Assembly: GCF_014836335.1 (NCBI RefSeq)
Contig: NZ_JACSRA010000017.1
Coordinates: forward strand, 1 to 64,000
Length of the DNA stretch: 64,000 nucleotides
Direction of reading: 5' to 3'
From: Clostridium cibarium
Lineage (GTDB): Bacteria > Bacillota > Clostridia > Clostridiales > Clostridiaceae
Below are positions 36,725-46,190 of this stretch, in pieces. The first letter of the stretch is position 1. Each line of letters starts with the position of its first letter. Position numbers and translations under genes: made by a program. The notes under the pieces were generated by a model. It was given only the letters and a program-made list of their open reading frames with translations, ran no database searches and was not told the DNA's origin.

Positions 36725-36753
36725 TTGCATATACTATTAACATATAATATAAT
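36725..36753 (+). promoter_or_regulatory. Promoter of the nhaA leader
   Basis: TTGCAT (36725-36730) and TATAAT (36748-36753) with a 17-base spacer; predicted transcript start near 36760. Confidence 0.5.
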
Positions 36754-36759
36754 TACTCT

Positions 36760-36867
36760 ATAAAAAAGTTTATATATATAATCGGTTGGACAAATTTATA
36801 ATTTGTTTTCAAGCAATTTTAGTTTCTGGGGTGGGGAACTCATTTTTTTGAGTTTCCCACTTTTTTT
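36760..36867 (+). promoter_or_regulatory. Structured attenuator leader of nhaA (candidate cation riboswitch)
   Basis: About 140 bases of leader before the nhaA start hold a compact G-rich block: CGGTTGGACAAA at 36783, ATTTGTTTTCAAGC, then GTTTCTGGGGTGGGG. The last overlaps a terminator stem GTGGGGAACTCA / TGAGTTTCCCAC (36831-36860) with seven T. Overlap of a conserved-looking block with the terminator is the layout of a riboswitch. Sodium (Na+-I, DUF1646 motif) or lithium (nhaA motifs) sensing are the family-based guesses; I cannot align the consensus here. Confidence 0.55.
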
Positions 36868-36901
36868 CGTAAAATATTATATAAGAAAGGATTTAATTGA
36901 A

Positions 36902-38101
36902 ATGAAAAATAAAATTCGAAATAAGGTTTCTGATCTATTCACATACTTTATAAAAAACGAATCTACTGGAGGAATATTACTTCTATTCTGTACTATTTTG
37001 GCTATGATAATAGCAAACTCTAATTTATCCGAGACTTATAACCATGTACTCCACACATATATAACTATTGGATATAAAGATGCATCTATCTCTCTATCAC
37101 TTCTCCACTGGATTAACGATGGATTAATGGCTATCTTCTTTTTAGTTGTAGGCATGGAAATAAAGCGCGAACTAGTGATTGGCGAACTTAAATCAATAAA
37201 ACAAACTATATTACCTATATCAGCTGCAATAGGTGGAATGATAGCTCCAGCTATAATTTATGTATTACTAAATTATAATACTTCAACTATTTCAGGTTGG
37301 GGAATTCCTATGGCAACAGACATTGCCTTCGCATTAGGAGTACTTTCATTAGTAGCTAAGAAAGCTCCTAAAGGTATAGTAATATTCCTTACAGCTTTAG
37401 CTATAATCGATGACTTAGGGGCTATTGTAGTTATTGCCATATTCTATACAACGAAAATTTCTCTGATTGCTCTTTTATTAGGAGCAATTACTCTTATAAC
37501 TCTTATTTTAGGAAATAAGCTCAAGGTTAAGTTTACTTCTTTTTACATTGTTGGAGGAATAATATTATGGATTTGTCTTCTTAAGTCAGGAATACATGCA
37601 ACAATTGCTGGTGTATTACTTGGAATGACACTACCTTGTGGTAAAAATACAAATGAATTTAAAACATCATTACTATATAAACTTGAACACCTGTTAACAC
37701 CTTGGTCTACGTTTTTAATAATGCCTATTTTCGCTCTCGCAAATTCAGGTATACATATTGATTTTAGCAATATAACAAAAAGCCTATCTTCGCCTATCAG
37801 CTTAGGTATTATCTTCGGTTTACTTATAGGTAAACAAGTAGGAATTTTTGGAGTTTCATATATTTTAGTTAAATTGAATGTTGCTAAGCTTCCTTCACAA
37901 GTTACTAAAAGACATTTATATGCTGCAAGTGTTCTAGGAAGTATTGGATTTACAATGTCTCTATTTATTTCTTCGCTATCATTTTCAGATGAGACTTTAT
38001 TATCCACAGCTAAAATAAGTATTATGATTACTTCAATATTAGCTGCTTTATTGGGAGCTATAATCTTTAAATTTATAGATAAAACTTCAACCCCCACATA
38101 A
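36902..38101 (+). CDS. nhaA: Na+/H+ antiporter NhaA
   Basis: 399 residues with 11-12 membrane helices. NESTGGILLLFCTILAMIIA at the N-terminus, WINDGLMAIFFLVVGMEIKR, the cation-site pair in LAIIDDLGAIVVI, and GIHATIAGVLLG. It exchanges cytoplasmic sodium or lithium for external protons. The start at 36902 has AAAGGA upstream and gives the family N-terminus; the frame from 36803 overlaps the leader terminator and is rejected. Divergent from crcB; both are ion-toxicity genes under leader control. Confidence 0.94.
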   Translation: MKNKIRNKVSDLFTYFIKNESTGGILLLFCTILAMIIANSNLSETYNHVLHTYITIGYKDASISLSLLHWINDGLMAIFFLVVGMEIKRELVIGELKSIKQTILPISAAIGGMIAPAIIYVLLNYNTSTISGWGIPMATDIAFALGVLSLVAKKAPKGIVIFLTALAIIDDLGAIVVIAIFYTTKISLIALLLGAITLITLILGNKLKVKFTSFYIVGGIILWICLLKSGIHATIAGVLLGMTLPCGKNTNEFKTSLLYKLEHLLTPWSTFLIMPIFALANSGIHIDFSNITKSLSSPISLGIIFGLLIGKQVGIFGVSYILVKLNVAKLPSQVTKRHLYAASVLGSIGFTMSLFISSLSFSDETLLSTAKISIMITSILAALLGAIIFKFIDKTSTPT

Positions 38102-38107
38102 AATTAA

Positions 38108-38149
38108 AAAGTCTCAACTTTAAAGCATTTTCTTTAGAGTTGAGACTTT
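38108..38149. terminator. Bidirectional terminator, nhaA / RNase J
   Basis: 18-bp stem AAAGTCTCAACTTTAAAG / CTTTAGAGTTGAGACTTT. Confidence 0.85.
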
Positions 38150-38170
38150 CTATTAAAATTTGAAACTAGT

Positions 38171-39847
38171 CTATATTTCAGTAATTACGGTTAAAACCAT
38201 TGGTTTTCTCTTCATTTTTCCATATACAAAGTTGTCAATTTCTCTTCTAATACTATTTTTTATTTCTGACCATTGAATTATATTGTTAGCAAGACATCTC
38301 TCTACACACTTAGTAGCTATAACCTTAATATCTCTAATCAGCTTCTCTGATTCTTTAACATATACAAATCCTCTTGTAATAATATCTGGCCCAGATATTA
38401 CATTTCTATTTTCCTTATCTATAGCTATTACTACAGTTATAATACCATTTTCAGCAAGACTCTTTCTATCTCTTAGTACCACATTACCTACATCACCAAC
38501 ACCTATACCATCAATAAGAACCCTTCCAGATGGTACGCTTCCACTAATTTGCGCTTTACTTCTTGATAATTCTAATACATTTCCTGTTTCTAACAAGAAT
38601 ATATGTGATTTATCCATACCCATACTTTCTGCAATTTTAGCATGACTAATTAAATGCTTATACTCCCCATGTATCGGCATGAAGAATTTAGGCTTTAATA
38701 AAGCATGAATCAATCTAAGTTCTTCTGCACAAGCGTGACCAGAGACATGTATCTCTTCTATAGATTTATAAATTACATCAGCACCTCTTTCAGTTAGCTC
38801 ATTAATAACATTTGAAACAGCTCTTTGATTTCCTGGTATTGGGCTTGCCGAAATAATTACAGTATCTCCTTTTTCAATTTGAATGCTTTTATGAGTCCCC
38901 GATGCTATTCTTGTAAGCGCAGCCATAGGCTCACCTTGGCTTCCAGTAGTAATTATTGTAATATTTCCACTTGGATACTTATTAATTTCACTTAAATTTA
39001 TTATAGTTCCTTCTGGTATAAATAAATATCCTAAATCTATAGCAACTTCACTTATTTTTTCCATACTTCTTCCACTAAACGCAATCTTTCTTCCATTTTT
39101 TATAGACGCATTAGCTATTTGTTGAATTCTATGAATGTTGGATGCAAAAGTAGCTACTATAACTCTCCCTTTTGCTTTATCAAAAAGATTTTCCAACTTT
39201 TCTCCCACAGTTCTTTCCGACATTGTATAACCTTCATGATAAGCGTTAGTACTTTCAGCCATGAATAAGAGTACTCCTCTTTTCCCCAATTGCGCATACC
39301 TTTGCAAATCTATAGTTTCTCCATCAATTGGAGTAAAGTCTACTTTAAAGTCACCACTATGCACTATTACTCCCACTGGTGTATGTAATGCAATAGCACA
39401 ACTATCTGCTATGCTATGGTTGGTTCTAATAAACTCCATCTTAAAACTTCCCAATTCTACTGTATCTCCAGCACTAACCATATTTAAAGTACAATCACTA
39501 AGTATATTATGGTCTATAAGCTTACTTTCAATTAACCCTAAAGTTAGTTTAGTTCCATATATAGGTGCATTAATTTGTTTTAAAAAATATGGTAATCCTC
39601 CTATATGATCTTCATGACCATGTGTTATAAAAATCCCCTTGACTTTATTAACATTTCTTTTCAAATATGTTATGTCAGGAACTATAAGATCTATTCCGTA
39701 AAGCTCTTCATCTGGAAATGCTAATCCACAATCTATAATTACTATCTCATCTTCATATTCAAAAGCAGTTATATTTTTACCTATTTCACCTAATCCACCT
39801 AAAGGTATAACTTTTATCTTACTCTTATTTTTAATTTTATTTGCCAT
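38171..39847 (-). CDS. rnj: Ribonuclease J
   Basis: 558 residues, the standard RNase J length. Metallo-beta-lactamase core with HGHEDHIGGLPY near 80 (zinc ligands), beta-CASP insertion (ATFASNIHRIQQ, FSGRSMEKI), VSGHACAEELRL and HGEYKHL, and the C-terminal domain ending in RRKPMVLTVITEI-like sequence. It is a dual 5'-3' exonuclease and endonuclease in mRNA decay and rRNA processing. A single gene with 490 bases free upstream. Clostridia often carry one or two copies; which (J1 or J2) is not assigned. Confidence 0.94.
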   Translation of the reverse strand: MANKIKNKSKIKVIPLGGLGEIGKNITAFEYEDEIVIIDCGLAFPDEELYGIDLIVPDITYLKRNVNKVKGIFITHGHEDHIGGLPYFLKQINAPIYGTKLTLGLIESKLIDHNILSDCTLNMVSAGDTVELGSFKMEFIRTNHSIADSCAIALHTPVGVIVHSGDFKVDFTPIDGETIDLQRYAQLGKRGVLLFMAESTNAYHEGYTMSERTVGEKLENLFDKAKGRVIVATFASNIHRIQQIANASIKNGRKIAFSGRSMEKISEVAIDLGYLFIPEGTIINLSEINKYPSGNITIITTGSQGEPMAALTRIASGTHKSIQIEKGDTVIISASPIPGNQRAVSNVINELTERGADVIYKSIEEIHVSGHACAEELRLIHALLKPKFFMPIHGEYKHLISHAKIAESMGMDKSHIFLLETGNVLELSRSKAQISGSVPSGRVLIDGIGVGDVGNVVLRDRKSLAENGIITVVIAIDKENRNVISGPDIITRGFVYVKESEKLIRDIKVIATKCVERCLANNIIQWSEIKNSIRREIDNFVYGKMKRKPMVLTVITEI

Positions 39848-40344
39848 ATTATCTCCTAACTAATAACTAAGTGCAACAAAATTAGAACTTAGTTACCACT
39901 AAATTTTTATTTTCCAATCAAATTTTCCCGAAGAACAGATTATACAATTATTCTAAAAGTTATTTTATCCATGTAATATATAATAATTTTATCTATACAA
40001 AGATTTAAAATAAACTAAGTATATCTGCACCTTAATATCGTTTCACAAGTTTTCTATATTGCTATAAAAAAACGTGAATAAATACATAATTTTATAATAT
40101 AGTTACTCCATTCTATATTTATTCATCTTTTTTTATATACACAATATACCCATCTATAATTATAACCCTTTTTTAATTTATATATAATAACTAGTTTTGA
40201 TATATATAACTTTAGTTCATAAACACAATACTTCTCTATATTAAATCCTATTAATATTATCATGAATTTTCACTAAATTCAAATAACTGTCGAAAAATAT
40301 AAGAGCACGTTTATAAATAACTTTCTTTATTATATTATAAACTA
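39848..40344. other. AT-rich intergenic region with one orphan hairpin
   Basis: No convincing frame is seen. On the plus strand GAATAAATA (40076-40084) pairs with TATTTATTC (40116-40124), followed by a seven-T run to about 40134. No plus-strand gene lies directly upstream, so it may end a small RNA or be chance. The right part (to 39848) should hold the RNase J promoter. Confidence 0.4.
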
Positions 40345-40935
40345 TTAACTCTTACGTAATAAATCAATTTGCTTTTCCAACTCTTCCTTAGTTATTAATC
40401 CTTTGTGATCTTCAGCGATATATCCATCTTTATCTATGAAAATAGTCCTTGGTATAGATATAATATTATAACTCATTGCAGCATTCATATCACTATCAAA
40501 TAAAACTTTCATATTGTATCCATTATCTTTTATATACTTCTTAGCTATATCAACAGTTTCTCTTTGACCATCAGTTAGATTCACCATTAAAATACTTACC
40601 TCTTCATCCTTATACTTTTTTACAACTTCATTAAATCCAGGCATTTCTTCCTTACAAGGAGGACACCAACTAGCCCAAAAGTTCATTACAACTGGCTTGC
40701 CCTTATAATCTGATAACTTCACTTTATTAAGATTTTCATCATACAAAGTAATATCCTTAGCTAAAGTCTTTCCGTTATTTTCTAATTCTCCAGGAACTTT
40801 TTCTTCATTAAAATCAGATTCATTTACTATACTTCTTTCATTATACTTTGTTTTAAAATAGTTATATCCTACATAAGAAAAACTTAAAAATATAACAAAA
40901 CCTAATGCCATTGTTATCACTCTTTTATTTTTCAT
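40345..40935 (-). CDS. TlpA/ResA-like thiol-disulfide oxidoreductase
   Basis: 196 residues. One N-terminal membrane helix (about 5-25) anchors an extracytoplasmic thioredoxin-fold domain with active site WASWCPPCKEEMPG and the cis-Pro in ISIPRTIFID. It reduces disulfides outside the membrane using electrons relayed by the CcdA-like protein encoded nine bases upstream. Family targets are apocytochromes or other exported thiol proteins; no cytochrome gene is adjacent, so the target is unknown. Confidence 0.9.
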   Translation of the reverse strand: MKNKRVITMALGFVIFLSFSYVGYNYFKTKYNERSIVNESDFNEEKVPGELENNGKTLAKDITLYDENLNKVKLSDYKGKPVVMNFWASWCPPCKEEMPGFNEVVKKYKDEEVSILMVNLTDGQRETVDIAKKYIKDNGYNMKVLFDSDMNAAMSYNIISIPRTIFIDKDGYIAEDHKGLITKEELEKQIDLLRKS

Positions 40936-40944
40936 AAATGCCTC

Positions 40945-41622
40945 CTAAAAAGTTAAATAGTAGAGAACTCTATTTATATATCCTGTCATAATTAGAATTC
41001 CTATAATGATTAAAATAATTCCTGATAATATATTAATTAATCTATAATTCTTCTTCACAAAATTGAACGTTTCTTTAAAGCTATCTACCAAAAGAGCACA
41101 CATAACAAACGGTATCCCAAGTCCTACACTATAAGTTAATAACATAGTAGTACCTATTAAAATGTTTTGAGAATTAACCGCCACCATTAATGCTACTCCT
41201 AAAAATGTTCCTACACAAGGGGTCCAACCAATTGCAAATATTATCCCAAATAAAATTGAAGAAAAGAATTTAAAAACCTCTATTTTACAATTCAACTTAA
41301 AACTTCTTTCTAAAAGGGGTATCTTGATTATCCCAATGTAATTAACCCCAAAAAGAATTACTATAAATCCACCTAAAATATTAATAATTCTACCGTACTC
41401 TTTTACAAAGTTTCCAAAGGTTCCTGCTAACATCCCAAGTAAAGTGAATATTATTGTAAAGCCTAATACAAATCCCAAAGAATTTATTAAAGCATTATAC
41501 TTACTTTTTATCTTATTCTCATATCCACCTGCGAAATATGATATATATAAAGGTAATAACGGTAAGATACACGGTGAAATAAATGTTATAACACCTTCTA
41601 AAAAAAGCAGAAAATACTCCAT
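40945..41622 (-). CDS. CcdA-like cytochrome c biogenesis / thiol-electron transporter
   Basis: 225 residues with six membrane helices. The two redox Cys occur in FISPCILPLLPLYISYF and GWTPCVGTFLG, the CcdA/DsbD-beta signature. It carries electrons from cytoplasmic thioredoxin to the outside thioredoxin-like protein encoded next. ATG with AGGAGG about eight bases upstream; it leads a two-gene operon. Confidence 0.9.
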   Translation of the reverse strand: MEYFLLFLEGVITFISPCILPLLPLYISYFAGGYENKIKSKYNALINSLGFVLGFTIIFTLLGMLAGTFGNFVKEYGRIINILGGFIVILFGVNYIGIIKIPLLERSFKLNCKIEVFKFFSSILFGIIFAIGWTPCVGTFLGVALMVAVNSQNILIGTTMLLTYSVGLGIPFVMCALLVDSFKETFNFVKKNYRLINILSGIILIIIGILIMTGYINRVLYYLTF

Positions 41623-41669
41623 AACTAATTACCTCCTTAAAATACGGCCTATAAAGATTATAACAAAAG

Positions 41670-41701
41670 AAATGATAGACTAATATAAAAAGCCTATCAT
41701 A
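41670..41701 (-). terminator. Weak terminator after the H-NOX chemoreceptor
   Basis: Seven-bp stem ATGATAG / CTATCAT with a long loop; followed on the minus strand by a T-rich stretch. Confidence 0.4.
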
Positions 41702-41722
41702 AATGTACTTTCATACTTACAA

Positions 41723-43522
41723 TTAAATTTTATACTTATTTAAATCTTTCTTAAATGCTTCAGTAATCCCTTTAAAATCTTGTATATCCTCTGTAAGTTT
41801 TTTAATTTCGTTAGTATAGCTTAATACATTAGCACTTACCTCTTCAGAAGAAGCTGAGTTCTCCTCTGCAATAGCTGCTAAAGATTCTATCCTATCATAA
41901 ACTTTTGATATAGCATTAGCTTCTATATTAAGCTTATTAATTGTCTCTATCATTGAAAGCGCTACATTTTGTACTGACTTATTAGCTTCAAAACTTATAT
42001 TTCTAACAACTACCAAGCTACCAGTTTCTTTGTCCAAAATATCATATTGACTTTCTATATTTTCAACTAAAGATTCTATTTCATAAATAAATTCTTTTAA
42101 ATTAGAGTTAATCTCATGAACTGCGCCTTTAGACTGTTCAGCTAACTTTCTTATAGACTCAGCAACAACTGCAAATCCTTTTCCTTGCTCCCCAGCCCTT
42201 GCAGCCTCAATAGATGCATTCAAAGCTAATAAATTAGTTTGTTCTGCAATTCCAGAAACTATTGAAACAATACTTGTAATATCATTAGCCCTTTCCTCTA
42301 AATTTGTTCCTTTAATCTTAACTTCTTTAAACATTTCTAAAGATGTGGAAATATTTTTACTAGCATTATCAACATTTTCATAACTATTATTTATTTTTTT
42401 CACAGCCTCTTCAAGTTCCATCTTATTTGCATTTTCATTTTCAACTATCTGCCTTAAAGAACTAACATTTTCATTAAGTGCCTGTACCGCTTTATCCGTA
42501 TTTTCTGCTTGCATAGAAGCTCCTTCAGCAACTTGTTCAACTACTCCGCTTATCTCACCAGAAGTATAATTCATAGAGTTAGATATTTTACTTATTGAGT
42601 TTACAAAAGTATTCATTTCATCAGTAACTCCTTTAAATCCAACAAAGTCAGCTTGAATAACTTTTTTATGCTCATTAATTAGTTTGTATATATCCTCAAA
42701 GAAATCATTAGTTTCTATTTTTCCATCAACATTATATTTATTAGCCTTAATTCGCTCAAGTTCCTCCTTAATATGATTTGCAGGTGACATCATTAATGTT
42801 ACTCCAGTAGCTGCTCCTATTAATGATACGATACTTCCTATTAAAACCTTAAATATATTATCCATACCTAATATAGGCAACATAACTAAGAGTGAAATTA
42901 TAAAAGAAAACACACCCACCTTAGCTCCAAAACTTTTTATAAATCCAAAAGACAATAATCTATTAATAGAATATTTTTTCTTATAATATATATCCTTATC
43001 AAAAATAAGTTTTAACTTCAATTCGTAATCACTTCTTGAAACTTCTTGAATTTCTACTTTTTCATTAAAATATTCACAAGTTCCTTCTAGCATTCCAAGA
43101 AAATAATCAAACATACCTCTCTTAGAGCTATAACTAAAATAAGCCTCTCTACTTGAAATTGGTTCAATTAAAACTAAAGGAGGCTTTGCTCCTGCAAACT
43201 TTTTTGTCATTACCACATGAACATCAAACATAGATTTTAAAAATGAATACACATTTTCATGCTTAAAAAAAGCTGGGTAGTCTTGACTAAATGCCTTTAT
43301 ATTATCCTGTCCTATTTTTCTCCAAAGAACACCAACCTTCATATTTTCTTTTCCAGCTATATATGAAATTATCTTTTTAACCTCTTCATCATCAACATTT
43401 TCAATTGGGGAAAATATTTTCGAACTTCCCCATCCAACATAATTCATCCCTTCATCAACAATGGAATCTCCAAACAATTTTCTATTTGTCTTCATCCAAG
43501 TTGACACAACAGTACCTTTCAT
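41723..43522 (-). CDS. Methyl-accepting chemotaxis protein with N-terminal H-NOX (heme) domain
   Basis: 599 residues. H-NOX domain at 1-185: [11 protein letters not shown] start, proximal heme ligand His102 (DVHVVMTKK), and the heme-propionate motif Tyr130-Ser132-Arg134. Trp9, Asn74 and Tyr139 correspond to the distal triad (Trp9, Asn74, Tyr140) that lets the Thermoanaerobacter H-NOX bind O2. Two membrane helices (about 193-245) follow, then a chemoreceptor signalling region ([20 protein letters not shown]). It should steer swimming in response to O2 or NO; the heme domain lies in the cytoplasm. A single gene; GGGGGATAT precedes the ATG. Confidence 0.92.
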   Translation of the reverse strand: MKGTVVSTWMKTNRKLFGDSIVDEGMNYVGWGSSKIFSPIENVDDEEVKKIISYIAGKENMKVGVLWRKIGQDNIKAFSQDYPAFFKHENVYSFLKSMFDVHVVMTKKFAGAKPPLVLIEPISSREAYFSYSSKRGMFDYFLGMLEGTCEYFNEKVEIQEVSRSDYELKLKLIFDKDIYYKKKYSINRLLSFGFIKSFGAKVGVFSFIISLLVMLPILGMDNIFKVLIGSIVSLIGAATGVTLMMSPANHIKEELERIKANKYNVDGKIETNDFFEDIYKLINEHKKVIQADFVGFKGVTDEMNTFVNSISKISNSMNYTSGEISGVVEQVAEGASMQAENTDKAVQALNENVSSLRQIVENENANKMELEEAVKKINNSYENVDNASKNISTSLEMFKEVKIKGTNLEERANDITSIVSIVSGIAEQTNLLALNASIEAARAGEQGKGFAVVAESIRKLAEQSKGAVHEINSNLKEFIYEIESLVENIESQYDILDKETGSLVVVRNISFEANKSVQNVALSMIETINKLNIEANAISKVYDRIESLAAIAEENSASSEEVSANVLSYTNEIKKLTEDIQDFKGITEAFKKDLNKYKI

Positions 43523-43766
43523 TATAATATCCCCCTTAAATTAATTAGTAATATTTTTTATCATCCAACAAATTTTATTCTCAATAAAGTTAAATTGTCT
43601 ATAAATAATAATTATTTGTTAACTATATACATTATATAAACATTACTTACTTTTTGCAATATATATTAAAATTTCCACTATATTTTTACTTACATACTTA
43701 TCTCCTAGAAAATCTAATACGTTTCATGTAAAATATAGTTAATTATATTAAACGAGGAGATATTCT

Positions 43767-44405
43767 ATGAAAACTACATTATTTTTAGTTAGACATGGTG
43801 AAACTAAATGGAATGCCTTAGGTAAATTTCAAGGATGCACAGATATAGATCTATCTGACGAAGGTGTTTATCAAGCTAAACTACTTCGAGATCGAGTAGA
43901 AAACTCTTTTGATTTTATTTATTGCAGCCCATTAAGACGTGCTAATGATACTGCTAATATTATTTGTTCAAATGTACATATAAAGCCAGAAATAGAACCA
44001 GCAATAAGAGAAATTAACTTTGGAGACTGGGAAGCCCTTACTTTAAAAGAGATAAAAGAACTTTATCCTGAAAACTTTAATATATGGAGAACTGATGAAT
44101 CTACAGGTCCAATTTGTGGTGGAGACCTAAGTATAAAAATGGCATCTATTCGTGCTAAAGAAACTATTTTAAAAATAGTAAATAAACATAAAGGTAAAAA
44201 AATTATGATTGTGGCACATGGAGGAATCATTAAAGCAGGATTAATAGGCCTTTTTGACTGGAAAATGACTATGTACCATCAAATTATTCTCGGTAATACT
44301 TCCATATGTAAGTTATCCTTCGATGATAGTTTGACACCTAAAATTGTATCTCTAAATGATACCAGCCATCTTCCTAGTGATTACAATATAAAATCTTATG
44401 TTTAA
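43767..44405 (+). CDS. Histidine phosphatase family protein
   Basis: 212 residues. Phospho-His in LVRHGETKWNALGKFQG near 11, SPLRRAND near 60, the acid Glu in INFGDWEALT, and the second His in IVAHGGIIKAG near 152. The family contains phosphoglycerate mutases, broad phosphatases and CobC. Without cobalamin genes nearby, a phosphatase is the safest name. ATG with GAGGAG upstream. The following ABC operon starts 85 bases later, probably from its own promoter. Confidence 0.88.
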   Translation: MKTTLFLVRHGETKWNALGKFQGCTDIDLSDEGVYQAKLLRDRVENSFDFIYCSPLRRANDTANIICSNVHIKPEIEPAIREINFGDWEALTLKEIKELYPENFNIWRTDESTGPICGGDLSIKMASIRAKETILKIVNKHKGKKIMIVAHGGIIKAGLIGLFDWKMTMYHQIILGNTSICKLSFDDSLTPKIVSLNDTSHLPSDYNIKSYV

Positions 44406-44490
44406 ACATAACTTTTATAAAGAATGGCTTACATAAAAAATATACTTTAATCTGATTAAGTTATTTATTACTATACTTAGGAGGTATATT

Positions 44491-45375
44491 ATGAATATTA
44501 TTGAAATTAACAACCTTACAAAAAAATATGGTAATCAAAGAGGTATATCTAATGTAAACTTCTGCGTTGAAGAAGGAGAAATTTTCGGATTTATTGGACC
44601 TAATGGAGCTGGTAAATCCACCACTATCAGAACACTCCTTGGACTAATACATCCAACTAGCGGAAATGCCACTATATTCGGTAAAGATTGTATTAAATCT
44701 GCTCCAGATATTGCAAAGGAAATAGGCTATTTACCTTCTGAAGTTTTTTACTACAACAACATGAAAGTTATAGACCTTTTGAAATATTCAGCAAGTTTTT
44801 ACAAGAAAGATTGTAGTAAAAGAATCAAAGAACTATCCGAAATCTTAAGTCTTGATCTTAATAGAAAAATAGATGATCTATCCTTTGGGAATAAAAAGAA
44901 AGTGGGAATTGTTCAAGGCTTGCTTCATGAACCTAAACTAATTATTTTAGATGAACCAACAAGTGGCCTTGATCCCCTTATGCAACAAAAATTTTTCAAA
45001 CTTCTAGAAGAAGAGAACCGAAAAGGTACAACTATATTATTTTCTTCGCATATCCTTAGCGAAGTTCAAAAAATGTGTAATAGAGTTGCAATAATTAAAG
45101 AAGGTGAAATAATTAAAGTTGAAAAAATCAGTACATTACAAGAAAATAACTATAAAAAAATAAAAATCCAATCAAATTCTATTATAGATAATAATTTTCT
45201 TAATATAGATGGTATAAGTAATCTTAAAATTAATGACACTATGGCAAACTTTTTATTCAAGGGTAATATTAACCTAATCATTCAAAGGTTATCTCAAATA
45301 GATATGTCAAATATTTGGATTGAGGAACCAGACCTCGAGGAAATATTTATGCATTACTACGAAAAGGAGGACTAA
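44491..45375 (+). CDS. ABC-2 type transporter ATP-binding protein
   Basis: 294 residues. Walker A GPNGAGKSTT near 42, signature LSFGNKKKVG, Walker B LIILDEPTSGLDP, switch His in SSHILSE; an accessory C-terminal domain of about 80 residues. It belongs to the CcmA/BcrA-like export group. AGGAGG precedes the ATG. It is followed at once by two membrane subunits, so the complex is probably one ATPase dimer with a heterodimer of permeases. Confidence 0.92.
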   Translation: MNIIEINNLTKKYGNQRGISNVNFCVEEGEIFGFIGPNGAGKSTTIRTLLGLIHPTSGNATIFGKDCIKSAPDIAKEIGYLPSEVFYYNNMKVIDLLKYSASFYKKDCSKRIKELSEILSLDLNRKIDDLSFGNKKKVGIVQGLLHEPKLIILDEPTSGLDPLMQQKFFKLLEEENRKGTTILFSSHILSEVQKMCNRVAIIKEGEIIKVEKISTLQENNYKKIKIQSNSIIDNNFLNIDGISNLKINDTMANFLFKGNINLIIQRLSQIDMSNIWIEEPDLEEIFMHYYEKED

Positions 45376-45379
45376 GTCT

Positions 45380-46177
45380 ATGAATATGTTTCTTCACGAA
45401 TTAAAATTCTATAGAAAATCTACAATTATATGGACTTTATCCTTGCTATCAATTGTTATAGTATTTTTATCTATGTACCCAGGATTCTCAAAAGATGTAG
45501 ACGGATTAAAAAACTTACTTGAAAGTTATCCTGAGCAAGTAAGAAAAGCATTTGGAATAACATTAGAGTCCTTTTCAACAATTTTAGGATTTTATTCATA
45601 TTTATTTATATATATATCACTTTGTGGTGGTATCCAGGCAATGAATTTGGGGCTTTCTGTTATTTCAAAAGAAACAAGTGATAAAACAGCTGATTTTCTT
45701 TTAACAAAACCAGTTACTCGAAGAGAAATTATGACAGCTAAATTACTTGCCATTTTAACGTCTATTATTATTACAAATATAATTTTTATATCATTTTCTA
45801 TTATAATAGCTTATTTTGTTTCAAATACATCCTTTGATATTAAAATATTTATAATGATTTCTATAACTATGTTTTTTATACAGCTTATATTTTTAACCTT
45901 AGGAATTCTTATTTCTACTATTGTTTCTAAGATCAAATCAGTAATAGCTGTTTCTTTAAGTACTGTTTTTGGCCTTTTTATAATTAGTATGCTTGATTCA
46001 GTTATAGACAGCGATGTCTTAAAGTATCTAACACCATTTAAATATTTTGATTTATCCTATGTAACAAGAAATGCTTCATATGAATCGCCTTTTATAATTA
46101 TTGAAATTATATTTATAATAACTTCTTTAACTATAAGTTATTATATTTATTCTAAGAAAGATATTCATGCTGTATAA
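45380..46177 (+). CDS. ABC-2 type permease subunit 1
   Basis: 265 residues with six membrane helices and the typical large loop between helices 1 and 2 (KDVDGLKNLLESYPEQVRKA, then a helix pair; KETSDKTADFLLTKPVTRRE is the coupling stretch). The start at 45380 follows AAGGAGG; a longer frame begins inside the ATPase gene and is rejected. It overlaps nothing and is followed after 13 bases by a paralogue. Confidence 0.88.
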   Translation: MNMFLHELKFYRKSTIIWTLSLLSIVIVFLSMYPGFSKDVDGLKNLLESYPEQVRKAFGITLESFSTILGFYSYLFIYISLCGGIQAMNLGLSVISKETSDKTADFLLTKPVTRREIMTAKLLAILTSIIITNIIFISFSIIIAYFVSNTSFDIKIFIMISITMFFIQLIFLTLGILISTIVSKIKSVIAVSLSTVFGLFIISMLDSVIDSDVLKYLTPFKYFDLSYVTRNASYESPFIIIEIIFIITSLTISYYIYSKKDIHAV

Positions 46178-46190
46178 GGAGGAATGTGTT

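Noticed and set aside
36803-36901. N-terminal extension of NhaA from 36803
   Set aside because: It would cover the leader terminator; the ATG at 36902 has the ribosome site and the family N-terminus.
37543-38097. 184-residue minus-strand frame
   Set aside because: Antisense shadow of nhaA; no ribosome site and no known motif.
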